A DNA stretch of 64,000 nucleotides from Pseudomonas sp. TCU-HL1. GTDB lineage: Bacteria; Pseudomonadota; Gammaproteobacteria; Pseudomonadales; Pseudomonadaceae. The stretch is taken from contig NZ_CP015992.1 of the NCBI RefSeq assembly GCF_001708505.1, forward strand, positions 2,294,001 to 2,358,000, written 5' to 3'. The notes under the pieces are model-generated. The model did not search any database, was not told where the DNA came from, and saw only the letters and a program-made list of their open reading frames with translations. Position numbers and translations under genes: made by a program. Within the stretch, counting starts at the first letter, position 1; each line of letters starts with the position of its first letter. Of the stretch, positions 1 through 8,994 are shown one piece after another.

Positions 1-119
1 CGTCATGAGGTTGGCTGCGGCATGATGGCGCAGTGCCATGGCTTCAGTTTTTCGGTGGCTTGCCGAAATGCTGCCAAGGCAGTCCTGCCCATCACCTCAA
101 CCGCAGCAGAGGACGTTCC

Positions 120-1046
120 ATGGCCGGTATTCTCGACACTGTCGATCAACGCACCCAACTGGTGGGTGAAAACCGCCTGGAAATCCTGATGTTCCGCCTG
201 AGCGGCCGCCAGCTCTTCGCCATCAACGTGTTCAAGGTGCAGGAAGTGCTGCAACTGCCGAAGATGACGCTGATCCCGCAGCGCCATCCGGTGGTGTGTG
301 GCGTGGTCAACCTGCGCGGCCAGACCTTGCCGGTGATCGATCTGTCCCAGGCCATCGGCATGCGTCCGCTGGTGCCGGATGAGCGCAGCACCATCATCGT
401 CACCGAGTACAACCGCTCGGTGCAGGCCTTCCTTGTCGGTGGCGTCGATCGGATTCTCAACCTCAACTGGGAATCCATCATGCCGCCTCCCGGCAGTGCA
501 GGTCGCCAGCACTACCTGACGGCCATCACCAAGGTGGACGAGCAGATTGTCGAGGTCATCGACGTTGAGAAGGTCCTGGCTGAGATTGTGCCCATGAACA
601 CCCGTGTTTCCGCGGACCGGCTGGGCAATCCCCTGCTGCAGATGGCGGTAGGGCGCGAGGTGCTGCTGGTGGACGACTCGACTGTCGCCCTGACCCAGTT
701 GCGGGAAACCCTGTCGCAACTGGGCATGCGCATGCATGTGGCCAGTGACGGCCTGAAGGCGCTGAGAATGCTGAAAGCCTGGGCGGACAGCGGCGAAGAC
801 ATGACCGAAAAGCTGCTGATGATCTTCACGGATGCGGAAATGCCGGAAATGGACGGCTACCGGCTGACCACCGAGATCCGCAACGATCCGCGCTTGCGGG
901 ATCTCTATGTGGTGCTGCATACCTCGTTGTCTGGCAGCTTCAACGAGGCGATGGTGAAGAAGGTCGGTTGCGACAATTTCCTCTCCAAGTTCCAGCCCGA
1001 CAAGCTGGTGGATGTGGTGCTGGACCGGCTCAAGCGCGATCAATGA
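120..1046 (+). CDS. cheV: Chemotaxis coupling/response-regulator protein CheV
   Basis: CheV couples chemoreceptors to the CheA kinase and contains a phosphorylatable receiver domain that tunes signalling in the cytoplasm. The 308-residue product has an N-terminal CheW-like domain (about 15-165, with the typical VVNLRGQTLPVIDL stretch) and a C-terminal receiver domain (about 183-305). In the receiver I see the acidic pair D185/D186 in LLVDDS, the phospho-acceptor D238 in FTDAEMPEMDG and a conserved-type Lys near residue 290. I start at the ATG at 120 because AGAGGA lies just upstream and the length matches the family (about 310 aa). An in-frame upstream extension to 33 lacks a comparable ribosome site. 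It appears to be a single-gene unit; the window edge hides what lies upstream. Confidence 0.95.
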   Translation: MAGILDTVDQRTQLVGENRLEILMFRLSGRQLFAINVFKVQEVLQLPKMTLIPQRHPVVCGVVNLRGQTLPVIDLSQAIGMRPLVPDERSTIIVTEYNRSVQAFLVGGVDRILNLNWESIMPPPGSAGRQHYLTAITKVDEQIVEVIDVEKVLAEIVPMNTRVSADRLGNPLLQMAVGREVLLVDDSTVALTQLRETLSQLGMRMHVASDGLKALRMLKAWADSGEDMTEKLLMIFTDAEMPEMDGYRLTTEIRNDPRLRDLYVVLHTSLSGSFNEAMVKKVGCDNFLSKFQPDKLVDVVLDRLKRDQ

Positions 1047-1114
1047 GCTTGAGTTGAGCGGGGGCGGCTGCGTATAACGGCTGCTTCGCTCGATCGCCGA
1101 TCAGGACACTGGCC

Positions 1115-1918
1115 ATGTTGCGTCTTTCTTCGCTCTACCGTTTCCCCATGAAATCCGCGATTGGCGAAAGCCTGCAGCGGGCCCGGGTCGATTCCCTGGG
1201 GCTGGCGGGTGACCGTCGCTGGATGCTGGTGGATGCCGAGAATGGCCGTTTCCTGACCCAGCGTGCGTTCTCCCGGATGTCGCAGCTGTTGGCGCGCTGG
1301 AATGACGCCGGTGGCCTGTCGCTGAGTGCCGAGGGCCTGCCCGCCCTGGATGTAGAGCTCCCCGAGCCCGATGCCAACCTGCGCGGGACCTTTGTCTGGG
1401 GTTCGCCGATGCTGGTGCCGGATGCCGGCGATGATGCGGCGCAATGGCTGAGCGGTTTCCTCGGCAAGGCATGCCGCCTGGTCCATGTGCCCGATCACCG
1501 TGCGCGAGATATTCCCGGCAGCCTGCTGCCGGAGGAGAAAGTCGGCTTTGCCGATGGTTTCCCGTTGCTGCTGATCGGTCAGGCCTCGCTGGATGATCTG
1601 AGCGAGCGGGTCGGGCGCCCCCTGGAGATGTTGCGCTTCCGCCCTAACCTGGTGGTGGAAGGCAGTGATGCCTACGCCGAGGACGGCTGGAAGCGGATTC
1701 GCATCGGTGGCATCGAGTTCAGCGTGGCGAAGGGCTGCAGCCGCTGCATCCTCACCACCATTGATCCGGCCACCGGTGAGCGCAGCGCAGACCGTGAGCC
1801 GCTCACCACCCTCAAGACCTACCGTGAGCGGGAAGGCGAGGTGTACTTCGGGCAGAACCTGATCAACCGCAGCACCGGGGTGTTGGAGGTGGGGATGGAA
1901 GTCGAAGTCCTGGAGTAA
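1115..1918 (+). CDS. MOSC domain-containing protein (YcbX-like)
   Basis: The 267-residue protein has an N-terminal beta-barrel MOSC-N region (about 1-115) and a C-terminal MOSC domain with the Cys motif KGCSRC, in the context that binds molybdenum cofactor or sulfur in MOSC proteins. E. coli YcbX, which helps detoxify N-hydroxylated bases, is longer because it carries a C-terminal 2Fe-2S ferredoxin domain; that domain is absent here, so an electron donor would have to be supplied in trans. The substrate cannot be told from sequence. It is transcribed alone and ends at a bidirectional hairpin shared with slt. Confidence 0.85.
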   Translation: MLRLSSLYRFPMKSAIGESLQRARVDSLGLAGDRRWMLVDAENGRFLTQRAFSRMSQLLARWNDAGGLSLSAEGLPALDVELPEPDANLRGTFVWGSPMLVPDAGDDAAQWLSGFLGKACRLVHVPDHRARDIPGSLLPEEKVGFADGFPLLLIGQASLDDLSERVGRPLEMLRFRPNLVVEGSDAYAEDGWKRIRIGGIEFSVAKGCSRCILTTIDPATGERSADREPLTTLKTYREREGEVYFGQNLINRSTGVLEVGMEVEVLE

Positions 1919-1921
1919 AAC

Positions 1922-1951
1922 GAAGAATGGCGCCGATCGGCGCCATTCTTC
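1922..1951. terminator. Bidirectional hairpin between the MOSC gene and slt
   Basis: Positions 1922-1951 form a near-perfect inverted repeat (GAAGAATGGCGCC, short loop GATC, then its complement) between two convergent genes. A-rich and T-containing flanks fit a two-way intrinsic terminator. Confidence 0.75.
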
Positions 1952-1956
1952 AAATA

Positions 1957-3891
1957 TCACTGATCGTCGAAATATCGCTCGTGCCAGTCCACCAGGGGCT
2001 GGGGGGCATTGAGTTTGTGCCCGTAGATTACCGAGTAGGACAGCACGTTCTGCACGTATTGGCGGGTTTCGTCGAAGGGAATGGTTTCCACCCAGACGTC
2101 GTAGGACAGGTGGTTGGCGCCCCGCAGCCACTGGCGTACACGGCCAGGGCCGGCGTTGTAGGCCGCCGAGGCGAGCACGCGGTTGCCGTTGAACTGGCCG
2201 TGGACCTGGCTCAGGTAGGCTGCGCCGAGCTGGATGTTGACGTTGGGATTGATCGCCTGCTGTGGCGATGCCAGCGGAATGCCGAACTTGCGTGCGGTTT
2301 CCTTGGCTGTGCCCGGCATCAGCTGCATCAGACCCATGGCGCCAACGCCGGAGCGGGCATCGGCCATGAAGGCGCTTTCCTGACGGGTGATCGCGAAGAC
2401 CCAGCTGGAATGCAGGCCGCGCACCTTGGCCTGTTGGGTCAGGGCGCCGCGGTGGGCCATCGGGAAGCGGATATCCAGGTCGTCCCAGTACTGCGCCTGG
2501 CTGATGGTGCGGATGGCCGGGAAGTACCATTGCATGTCGTAGGCGATCTTGGCCTGGGCGACCAGCTCGTCGCGGTTGAACAGGCGGCTGACGTGGTACC
2601 ACTCGCGGCGGCCGTTGACGATCTCGCCACGGTCATGGAATTCCAGCGCGCGGCGGATACCAGCGGTGTTGCGCACCTTCTGCATCACCTTGGGGTCCAG
2701 GGCCAGCGGCTTGTTGTTCAACTGGTAAGGCGCCTGGATGCGGTCAGCGGCCATGAAGCCGTAGAAGTCGCGCTCGCGGGCAACCGGCTGATAGAGCGGA
2801 ATCGGCTGCTGGCTCTGTGGCTGGGCCAGTTGCAGGCTTCGCGCTTGCCAGTAGCGCCAGCGGTTGGTCTTGGCCAGTTCTTGGGGCATTTGCCGGGTCA
2901 ACTGGTACGCGTCTTCCCAGCGTCCCAGGCGCAGCAGCAGGCGGGCGCGCCATTCGCTGACGGTGTTATCCCGGAGCTCAGGGTCGTACTGGGTCATGAC
3001 CTTGAGGGCGCGGGAGTCGAAGCGCTTGGCCAGCGTCAGGCCGATTTCTCGTGCAATCGCGACTTTCTCCGCCTTTGAGAAAGGCAGTCGCGCCGTATAG
3101 ACCTCTAGCAGGCTCAGGGCCTTTTCCGGGTCCTGGCGAGCCAGGCGGCGCAGGCCCAGGCCGGCGGCATCCGCCGTGTGGCGGTCCGCGGGTGCGAAAC
3201 GGGTGGTCTGGCTGAGCAGTTGGGGCTTTTGCGCGACTTCCACCATGAGCTTGCCCTGGGTGCCCAGGCGCGGCATGGTCTTGACCAGATGATTGGCCAG
3301 GCCGTAGTTGCGCGCTTCAGCCGCCAGCTTGGCGCGCTTCCAGCGCAGCTCCTCGGTCAGTTGGCCCCCGGCGCTCCACATGCCGAACAGCACATCGCAG
3401 GCTTCGGGTTGGGACTTGCCCACCAGCCAGAGCTTCTTGGCGGTGGCGTAGCCTTCTTTCTTCATGCCGTGCTTGATCTGGTACTGGCCAAACAGGCAGT
3501 CCAGTTCGGTGAAGTTGAGCTTGGGGTCGTAGTGGTTGACGAAGGTCTGCCATTCGCCCCGATCAGCCAGCCAGCGCAGCCAGCGCAACTTCATCCAGCC
3601 GGCCTGGGGCAGGTCGCCGTGCTCGGCGAGGAACTTCTCGATCTCTTCGTTGCTGGCCCATTTCAGACGGGCGGTCAACTCGTCGTAAGCAAGGTAGGGC
3701 TCCAGCGGATAGTCGCGCAGGGCACTTGCATAGCGTTGGTAAGGGCCGGAATCACCCTTGGCCAGGGCGCGCTTGGCCTCGTCGTACATCAGGCGTTGCT
3801 GAGCGAGGGAGGCCGATGCGGCCTGGGCAGCTTGCAGGCCGACCGTGGAGAGGAGCAAACAGGAGAACAGGCTGAGCAGACGACCGCGCAT
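1957..3891 (-). CDS. slt: Soluble lytic murein transglycosylase Slt
   Basis: Slt cleaves the MurNAc-GlcNAc bond of peptidoglycan in the periplasm, releasing 1,6-anhydromuropeptides. The 644-residue product starts with a signal peptide (MRGRLLSLFSCLLLSTV, Ala-rich cleavage region), continues with a long alpha-superhelical 'doughnut' region to about residue 450, and ends in a GEWL-like SLT domain. The catalytic Glu is E505 in RQESAF, followed by GAMGLMQLMPGTA and AYNAGPGRV. I start at 3891 because GGAAG precedes it and it gives a clean signal peptide; a longer in-frame start at 3939 would place 16 polar residues before the signal. Length equals the family norm. Confidence 0.95.
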   Translation of the reverse strand: MRGRLLSLFSCLLLSTVGLQAAQAASASLAQQRLMYDEAKRALAKGDSGPYQRYASALRDYPLEPYLAYDELTARLKWASNEEIEKFLAEHGDLPQAGWMKLRWLRWLADRGEWQTFVNHYDPKLNFTELDCLFGQYQIKHGMKKEGYATAKKLWLVGKSQPEACDVLFGMWSAGGQLTEELRWKRAKLAAEARNYGLANHLVKTMPRLGTQGKLMVEVAQKPQLLSQTTRFAPADRHTADAAGLGLRRLARQDPEKALSLLEVYTARLPFSKAEKVAIAREIGLTLAKRFDSRALKVMTQYDPELRDNTVSEWRARLLLRLGRWEDAYQLTRQMPQELAKTNRWRYWQARSLQLAQPQSQQPIPLYQPVARERDFYGFMAADRIQAPYQLNNKPLALDPKVMQKVRNTAGIRRALEFHDRGEIVNGRREWYHVSRLFNRDELVAQAKIAYDMQWYFPAIRTISQAQYWDDLDIRFPMAHRGALTQQAKVRGLHSSWVFAITRQESAFMADARSGVGAMGLMQLMPGTAKETARKFGIPLASPQQAINPNVNIQLGAAYLSQVHGQFNGNRVLASAAYNAGPGRVRQWLRGANHLSYDVWVETIPFDETRQYVQNVLSYSVIYGHKLNAPQPLVDWHERYFDDQ

Positions 3892-4075
3892 GACACTTCC
3901 GGGGCAGATAGAGCGTTGTGAATGCCCCATTCCGGGCATCGAATAGCGCCTAGCTTAGCCGTTAGCCAGAGGCGGTTAAAGCATTGCGCCAGCTGGCGAA
4001 ACCGGCGGTAAAAAATGCCCGAGAGCCGGTGCGGCAAGTCGGGTAGAATGCGCGCCCTGATCCCGGAGGCCCCCC

Positions 4076-5977
4076 ATGACACTGCTCAAGTTCACCGACG
4101 TATCCCTCGCCTACGGCGCCATGCCGCTGCTGGATAAGGTGTCCTGGCAGATCGCCCGTGGCGAGCGGGTGTGCATCATCGGCCGCAATGGCACCGGCAA
4201 ATCCAGCTTGCTGCGCCTGGTCAAGGGTGACCAGTTCGCGGATGACGGCGAGATTTGGCGCGCACCGGCGCTGAAGATCGGCGAATTGCCGCAGGAACTG
4301 CCGCTTGCTGACGATCGCACCGTTTTCGACGTTGTCGCCGAGGGGCTGGCCGGTGTCGGCGCTCTGCTGGCTGAGTACCATCACCTCAGCCAGCACATTC
4401 AGTCCGAGGCCGACCTGACCAAACTGGCCCACGTCCAGCAGGAACTGGAAGCCCGCGACGGCTGGCGTCTGCAGCAGCTGGTAGACAGCACCCTGAGCCG
4501 CCTGCAGTTGCCGGCGGACAAGACCCTGGCCGAGCTTTCCGGTGGCTGGCGCCGCCGCGTGCTGCTAGCCCAGGCGCTGGTGGCCGAGCCTGACCTGCTT
4601 CTGCTCGACGAACCCACCAACCACCTGGATATCGGCGCAATCGCCTGGCTGGAAGAAGCCCTGCTGGGCTTCAACGGTGCGGTGCTGTTCATCACCCACG
4701 ACCGTTCCTTCCTGCAGAACCTGGCCACGCGCATCCTCGAACTGGACCGTGGCCATCTGATCGACTGGAACGGCGATTACGCCAGCTTCCTGGTGCACAA
4801 GGAGCAGCAACTGGCCGCGGAAGAGACAGCCAATGCGCTGTTCGACAAGCGCCTGGCCCAGGAAGAGGTCTGGATTCGCCAGGGCATCAAGGCACGTCGT
4901 ACCCGCAATGAAGGCCGGGTACGCGCGCTCAAGGCCATGCGTGCCGAGCGTGCCGAGCGCCGCGAGCGCCAGGGCAAGGCCACCTTCCAGCTGGAAACGG
5001 CAGAGAAGTCCGGCAAGCAAGTGATGGTGGCGGAGAATGTCAGCTTCGCCCATCCGGGCGGCGAGCCCTTGATTCGCGATTTCAACCTGGTGCTGCAGCG
5101 TTCGGATCGTATCGGCCTGCTCGGCGCCAACGGCACGGGCAAGACCACCCTGCTCAAGCTGCTGCTGGGCGACCTCCAGCCTACCGATGGCAGCATCGAG
5201 GTGGGTACTCGCCTTGAAGTGGCGTATTTCGACCAGTTGCGTCACCAGCTCGATCTGGAAAAAACCGTGATCGACAACCTCTCCGAGGGCCGCGAGTTCA
5301 TCACCATCGATGGCCAGAACCGTCATGTGCTGAGCTATCTCGGTGACTTCCTGTTCAGCCCGCAACGTGCCCGTACACCGGTGAAGGCATTGTCCGGTGG
5401 CGAACGGGCACGACTGTTGCTCGCCATGCTGTTCAGCAAGCCGGCCAACCTGCTGGTGCTGGACGAACCGACCAACGATCTGGATGTGGAAACCCTGGAG
5501 CTGCTCGAAGAAGTACTGCTGAGCTTCCCTGGCACCGTGCTGATGGTCAGCCACGATCGGGCTTTCCTCGACAACGTAGTCACCAGCACGCTGGTGTTCG
5601 AAGGGCAAGGCCGCGTTCGCGAGTATGTCGGTGGCTACCAGGACTGGCTGCGCCAGGGCGGCTCGCCGCGTCTTCTGGGCGTGGGTGACACCCGTGAGGC
5701 CAAGGCCGAAGCGCCCAAGGTTGCCGAGTCGGCCCCTGTCGCGGTTGAGGCACCCAAGAAAAAGCTGAGCTACAAGTTGCAGCGTGAGCTGGAGGCCATT
5801 CCCGGGCAGATTGAGGCTCTGGAGGCGGAGCAGGTGAAGGCGCAGGCCGAAATCTCCGATCCGACCTTCTATCAGCGCCCTTCGGATCAGACCCGCATGG
5901 TGCTGGAGCGTCTGGATGACTTGCAGAAGGAACTGGACCGCCTGATCGAACGCTGGGCGGAGCTGGAAGACAGTTGA
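4076..5977 (+). CDS. uup: ABC-F family ATPase Uup
   Basis: A cytoplasmic duplicated ABC ATPase without membrane domains, of the ABC-F class. Uup is linked to ribosome function and, in E. coli, to branched DNA intermediates and transposon precise excision. The 633 residues hold two nucleotide-binding domains: Walker A GRNGTGKSS (about 37-45) with LSGGWRRR and DEPTNHLD, then GANGTGKTT with LSGGERAR and DEPTNDLD. A charged linker separates them, and a C-terminal coiled coil (about 560-633) distinguishes Uup from EttA-type proteins. GGAGG sits before the ATG. The next gene follows after 20 nt, so the two are probably cotranscribed. Confidence 0.93.
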   Translation: MTLLKFTDVSLAYGAMPLLDKVSWQIARGERVCIIGRNGTGKSSLLRLVKGDQFADDGEIWRAPALKIGELPQELPLADDRTVFDVVAEGLAGVGALLAEYHHLSQHIQSEADLTKLAHVQQELEARDGWRLQQLVDSTLSRLQLPADKTLAELSGGWRRRVLLAQALVAEPDLLLLDEPTNHLDIGAIAWLEEALLGFNGAVLFITHDRSFLQNLATRILELDRGHLIDWNGDYASFLVHKEQQLAAEETANALFDKRLAQEEVWIRQGIKARRTRNEGRVRALKAMRAERAERRERQGKATFQLETAEKSGKQVMVAENVSFAHPGGEPLIRDFNLVLQRSDRIGLLGANGTGKTTLLKLLLGDLQPTDGSIEVGTRLEVAYFDQLRHQLDLEKTVIDNLSEGREFITIDGQNRHVLSYLGDFLFSPQRARTPVKALSGGERARLLLAMLFSKPANLLVLDEPTNDLDVETLELLEEVLLSFPGTVLMVSHDRAFLDNVVTSTLVFEGQGRVREYVGGYQDWLRQGGSPRLLGVGDTREAKAEAPKVAESAPVAVEAPKKKLSYKLQRELEAIPGQIEALEAEQVKAQAEISDPTFYQRPSDQTRMVLERLDDLQKELDRLIERWAELEDS

Positions 5978-5997
5978 GGAAGTGAGCCGGAGAGCCC

Positions 5998-6684
5998 ATG
6001 GCCATTGAATACCGCATCAGCCTGGATGACCTGCACGAGTTCAGTTATCGCATCGAGTTAGACCGGGAGTACGACCAGGAGCGCGCGGTTGGCGCGCCGA
6101 AATGGACGCGCCTGGAGCACCAGCAGTGCAGTAATTGCCCGCTCAGCCGGGATGCCTACAGCCATTGCCCGGCGGCCGTGGACTTGCACCGGGTGATCGA
6201 GGATTTCCAGGGGCTGCCAGCGTTCAAGAAAGTACAGGTCTGGGTGCGCACCCCGGAGCGCGAATACGCCAAGCTGGTGGGGCTGGAAGAAGGGCTGCGG
6301 GCGCTACTGGGCGTGATCATGGCGACCAGTGCCTGCCCGGTGCTGGGCAAGCTGAAGCCGATGGCGCAGCAACACCTGCCATTCGCCAATAACCAGGAAT
6401 TCATTCTGCGGGCGGTATCGCTTTACCTGGCGCGACAGTACTTCAATCTCCGCGAAGGGCGGCATGCGGACTGGGAATTGAAGGGGTTGGTGCGGTTGTT
6501 CCAGCAATTGCAGCTAGTGAACCAGGCCTTCTGGCAGCGAATCCATGACACCTGTGAAGGGGATTCGAACCTCAAGGCGTTCCTGACCTTCTTCTCCATG
6601 GCCTCCAGCATGACCTACTCGCTGGAAACCCAGCTGCAGAAGATTCGGCCGCTGGTAATGAGCGCGGGCGACGGCTTCGACTGA
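5998..6684 (+). CDS. Conserved protein of unknown function, Cys-cluster, downstream of uup
   Basis: A 228-residue soluble protein that I do not recognise functionally; relatives in Pseudomonas carry only a DUF label (I believe DUF6901). It has an N-terminal beta-like segment, then a compact cysteine cluster (CSNC at about 43-46, a further C ten residues on) and another Cys in ATSACP. The rest looks alpha-helical, without a signal peptide or membrane segments. The spaced cysteines suggest metal or redox chemistry, but that is inference. It starts with a good GGAGAG site 20 nt after uup and is probably in the same transcript. It converges on the universal stress gene. Confidence 0.7.
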   Translation: MAIEYRISLDDLHEFSYRIELDREYDQERAVGAPKWTRLEHQQCSNCPLSRDAYSHCPAAVDLHRVIEDFQGLPAFKKVQVWVRTPEREYAKLVGLEEGLRALLGVIMATSACPVLGKLKPMAQQHLPFANNQEFILRAVSLYLARQYFNLREGRHADWELKGLVRLFQQLQLVNQAFWQRIHDTCEGDSNLKAFLTFFSMASSMTYSLETQLQKIRPLVMSAGDGFD

Positions 6685-6710
6685 AGCTCGCGCCCGCGAA
6701 CAGTGTTTCG

Positions 6711-7151
6711 TTACTCAGGCTTCTTCAGGCGTACCGCCAGCACATCGCACGGTGCACCATGAAGGACGTCGTTGGCCGTGGAGCCCAGGAGCAGGGCAAG
6801 GCCGTGGCGGCCGTGGCTGCCGACCACGATCAGGTCGCACCCTTGTTCTTCGGCCAGGCGGTGGATTTCCTGGCGGGGTTGGCCGTAGGCAAGGTGGCGC
6901 TGGTCAGAGGTGAGCTCGGCATAGGTGCCCGCGAAGCCTTGAAGCCGCTCGCGGGCCTGCTCGAACTGCTGTTGCTGCAGCATCGAGAGGTCCATGGGCA
7001 CGTCACCGCCGAAGGCCATGGCCATCGGCTCGACAATGTGCACCAGCGACAGCTTGGCATTGCTGGCCTGGGCCAGCGCCTGGGCACGACGCACCACCGG
7101 GTGGCATTCATCGGTCAGGTCGACGGCGACCAGAATATGCTGGTAGGGCAT
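6711..7151 (-). CDS. Universal stress protein (UspA family, ATP-binding type)
   Basis: A 146-residue single-domain UspA protein. It begins MPYQHILVAVDL and ends with the nucleotide-binding pattern GSHGRHG followed nine residues later by GSTA, the G-2x-G-9x-G(S/T) signature of ATP-binding members. Such proteins bind ATP and support survival in stress, anaerobiosis or stationary phase; the exact role is not readable here. The start at 7151 has a near-consensus AAGGAGGAG site. A longer frame extends upstream to 7592 but overlaps the divergent gene's coding sequence and has no ribosome site. Confidence 0.9.
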   Translation of the reverse strand: MPYQHILVAVDLTDECHPVVRRAQALAQASNAKLSLVHIVEPMAMAFGGDVPMDLSMLQQQQFEQARERLQGFAGTYAELTSDQRHLAYGQPRQEIHRLAEEQGCDLIVVGSHGRHGLALLLGSTANDVLHGAPCDVLAVRLKKPE

Positions 7152-7238
7152 GGGGTGACTCCTCCTTAAGGTTGCGCATGTAAGCAAGTATGGCTGTCTG
7201 GAACGTTTAACACAGGCTTTTGCACCGGAATAACCTTT

Positions 7239-7673
7239 ATGACCCTCTGGATTGTCCTCTTGCTCATCCTGGCGGCGCTCAGCCCCTTGGTCTGGCTGGT
7301 GCCCTCGAAAGGGCAGCGGGGTCGAATGGACCTGCGCCTGCAGGCGCGGCGCATGGGGTTGTCCATGCAGTTGTCGCGACAGGAATGGCCTCACTGGCTG
7401 GTGCAGGAACCGCCCCATGCCTGCGCTCAGTACCATCGGCCGCGCGTGCGTGGGCGTGACGCCTGGTGCTACTGGCAGAGTGAGCCGGGCACCTGGCTGA
7501 ACCAGTGGCGCGAGCCCTGTGAAGACCAGGCCGTGCTGGCGCAACTGACGGGGTTGCCGAAGGATGTCTATAAGGTCGAAGCGAGCACGCAAATGGTCGC
7601 GCTCTGCTGGGGCGAGCGCGGCACGGCAGAAGATCTGCAGCGTATCGCCGAGGCGCTCAAGGCGCTGGCCTGA
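7239..7673 (+). CDS. Small membrane-anchored protein of unknown function
   Basis: A 144-residue protein with one N-terminal hydrophobic segment (about 2-21) followed by a basic, soluble region rich in Trp and Cys. Similar Pseudomonas proteins are often labelled 'preprotein translocase subunit' on weak grounds; nothing I see supports that. It diverges from the universal stress gene with 87 nt between them and is followed on the opposite strand by the next unknown gene. A GGAATAACC stretch precedes the ATG as a modest ribosome site. Confidence 0.65.
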   Translation: MTLWIVLLLILAALSPLVWLVPSKGQRGRMDLRLQARRMGLSMQLSRQEWPHWLVQEPPHACAQYHRPRVRGRDAWCYWQSEPGTWLNQWREPCEDQAVLAQLTGLPKDVYKVEASTQMVALCWGERGTAEDLQRIAEALKALA

Positions 7674-7717
7674 TGGGTGGGCGCGACGGACCTGCCGTCG
7701 CGCCGGTCGGGGCCGCT

Positions 7718-8524
7718 TCAGCTCTGGACTGCCGAGTAGCGCGCGGAGACGTCTTCAAGACCGTCGATAATGCGGTCCGAGTACTTGTTGATGAGGAACG
7801 GCACGCTGTTTTCGTTGTAGTTCTTCAGCGATTTCTCGATGTAGCGCCACTTGGTGCTGATGCCGTCCAGTGCCTGGCGAATTTCCGGGGTGTTCTGCGG
7901 GGCTTGCTCCAGGCTGGCTAACTGGCTGGCGAACTCGCCGGCCAGCTCGTCAATGGCCTTGCCCGCGTTGCCGCCTATGAAACTGCCGCCGATGGAGGCA
8001 CTGCGGGAGGCATAGTCCACGGCGATGCTCTGCATCAGGAGGCTCTGGTCACGGCTGCGCTGGGTCAGTGGTGGCACCTGGGTGGCGCCTTCCTGCTGGA
8101 TCCTGGCGTAGAGTTCGTTGGAAAGCTCCATCAGGCGTTTGTTGCGCTCGGTCAGGTCGGCCACCGGCTGCAGGTCGGTGTAACCCTGTTGCTTGAGGGA
8201 AGTGACCAGAGCGGACAGTTCGCTGTTGTAGCGCTGCCATTCCTGCACCAGTTGGGCGCGCAGGGCCTTCGAGGCTTCCCCAGGCATCTCGCCCATTTCC
8301 TTCAGGCGCGAATCCGCTTTCTGCACTGACTCGTCGATAAGGCGCGCATAGCGCTGGTCGCCTTCCATGCCGTTGTACATATAGAAGTCGCCGAGGCTGC
8401 GCTGGGCCGCCAGGCGCATCTGGTGGAGCTTGAGGAGGCTGTCCGCCGAGGAGGGCTGGGCAGAACCGAAGGCGGGAAGAGTGAGCAGGGTACCCAGCAG
8501 AATGGCAAGCAGGCGGCTCGTCAT
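7718..8524 (-). CDS. Predicted periplasmic helical protein of unknown function
   Basis: A 268-residue protein with a signal peptide (MTSRLLAILLGTLLTLPAFGSA) and an otherwise almost wholly alpha-helical, Gln/Ser/Leu-rich body with possible coiled-coil stretches. There is no catalytic motif I recognise. The start at 8524 is supported by GGAGAAG and by the signal peptide; the frame continues upstream without better evidence. It is divergent from fadB across a 470-bp gap, which is large for this window, and could share regulation with beta-oxidation. I do not know its function. Confidence 0.7.
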   Translation of the reverse strand: MTSRLLAILLGTLLTLPAFGSAQPSSADSLLKLHQMRLAAQRSLGDFYMYNGMEGDQRYARLIDESVQKADSRLKEMGEMPGEASKALRAQLVQEWQRYNSELSALVTSLKQQGYTDLQPVADLTERNKRLMELSNELYARIQQEGATQVPPLTQRSRDQSLLMQSIAVDYASRSASIGGSFIGGNAGKAIDELAGEFASQLASLEQAPQNTPEIRQALDGISTKWRYIEKSLKNYNENSVPFLINKYSDRIIDGLEDVSARYSAVQS

Positions 8525-8994
8525 TTGTGCTTCTCCGTGGGCCATTGGCCTTGTTTGTTGTTGTTTTGGCGCTCGAATCCTGACGGATCGAGTGGCACGA
8601 ATGTACTCGTGGAGCAGGCAATTTGCCAGCGGCCTCCCACGGGCTTTTTCATCAATCAATGCTGCTCGTGATGGTTCGCGATCATTGGCATGAATCTTCG
8701 CCCACTTTCTTGTGCTGCCCGTGGCGAAGCCAGTGGCAGGGCGTTTTTGTCGTGGCTGGCCGGTCACGCTGCGAGATTGACAAGCGCGGACTTTTCCCTG
8801 AATCTGCGCTCACCCAAATCAAACGGGCGTATGAATCGAGCGTTTGTCTTGTCAGACGCTTCTGATGTCGCCCGAATATCGCGTCGGTGGGTGTGCCGGA
8901 CCGATCGGGACTATGCTCCGGCGGCGCCGGAGGCGAGTCCGCCGGTTGGCTCCGATGCGTACAGTCCAGTTTCCCAAACCGTGGAGATCAGTTG
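8525..8994. promoter_or_regulatory. 470-bp divergent intergenic region upstream of fadB
   Basis: No gene is apparent. A TTGACA hexamer lies at 8777-8782, without a convincing -10 at 17 nt. CAAAC at 8820-8824 and GTTTG at 8842-8846 form an inverted pair separated by 17 nt. These are PsrA-type half-sites, but the spacing differs from the usual 2-4 nt. PsrA is known to repress fadBA in P. aeruginosa, so this region probably holds its target, though I cannot place it firmly. Confidence 0.4.

Noticed and set aside
8820..8846. A standard PsrA operator upstream of fadB
   Set aside because: The half-sites are 17 nt apart, not 2-4, so I list it only as a possibility and not as an operator.
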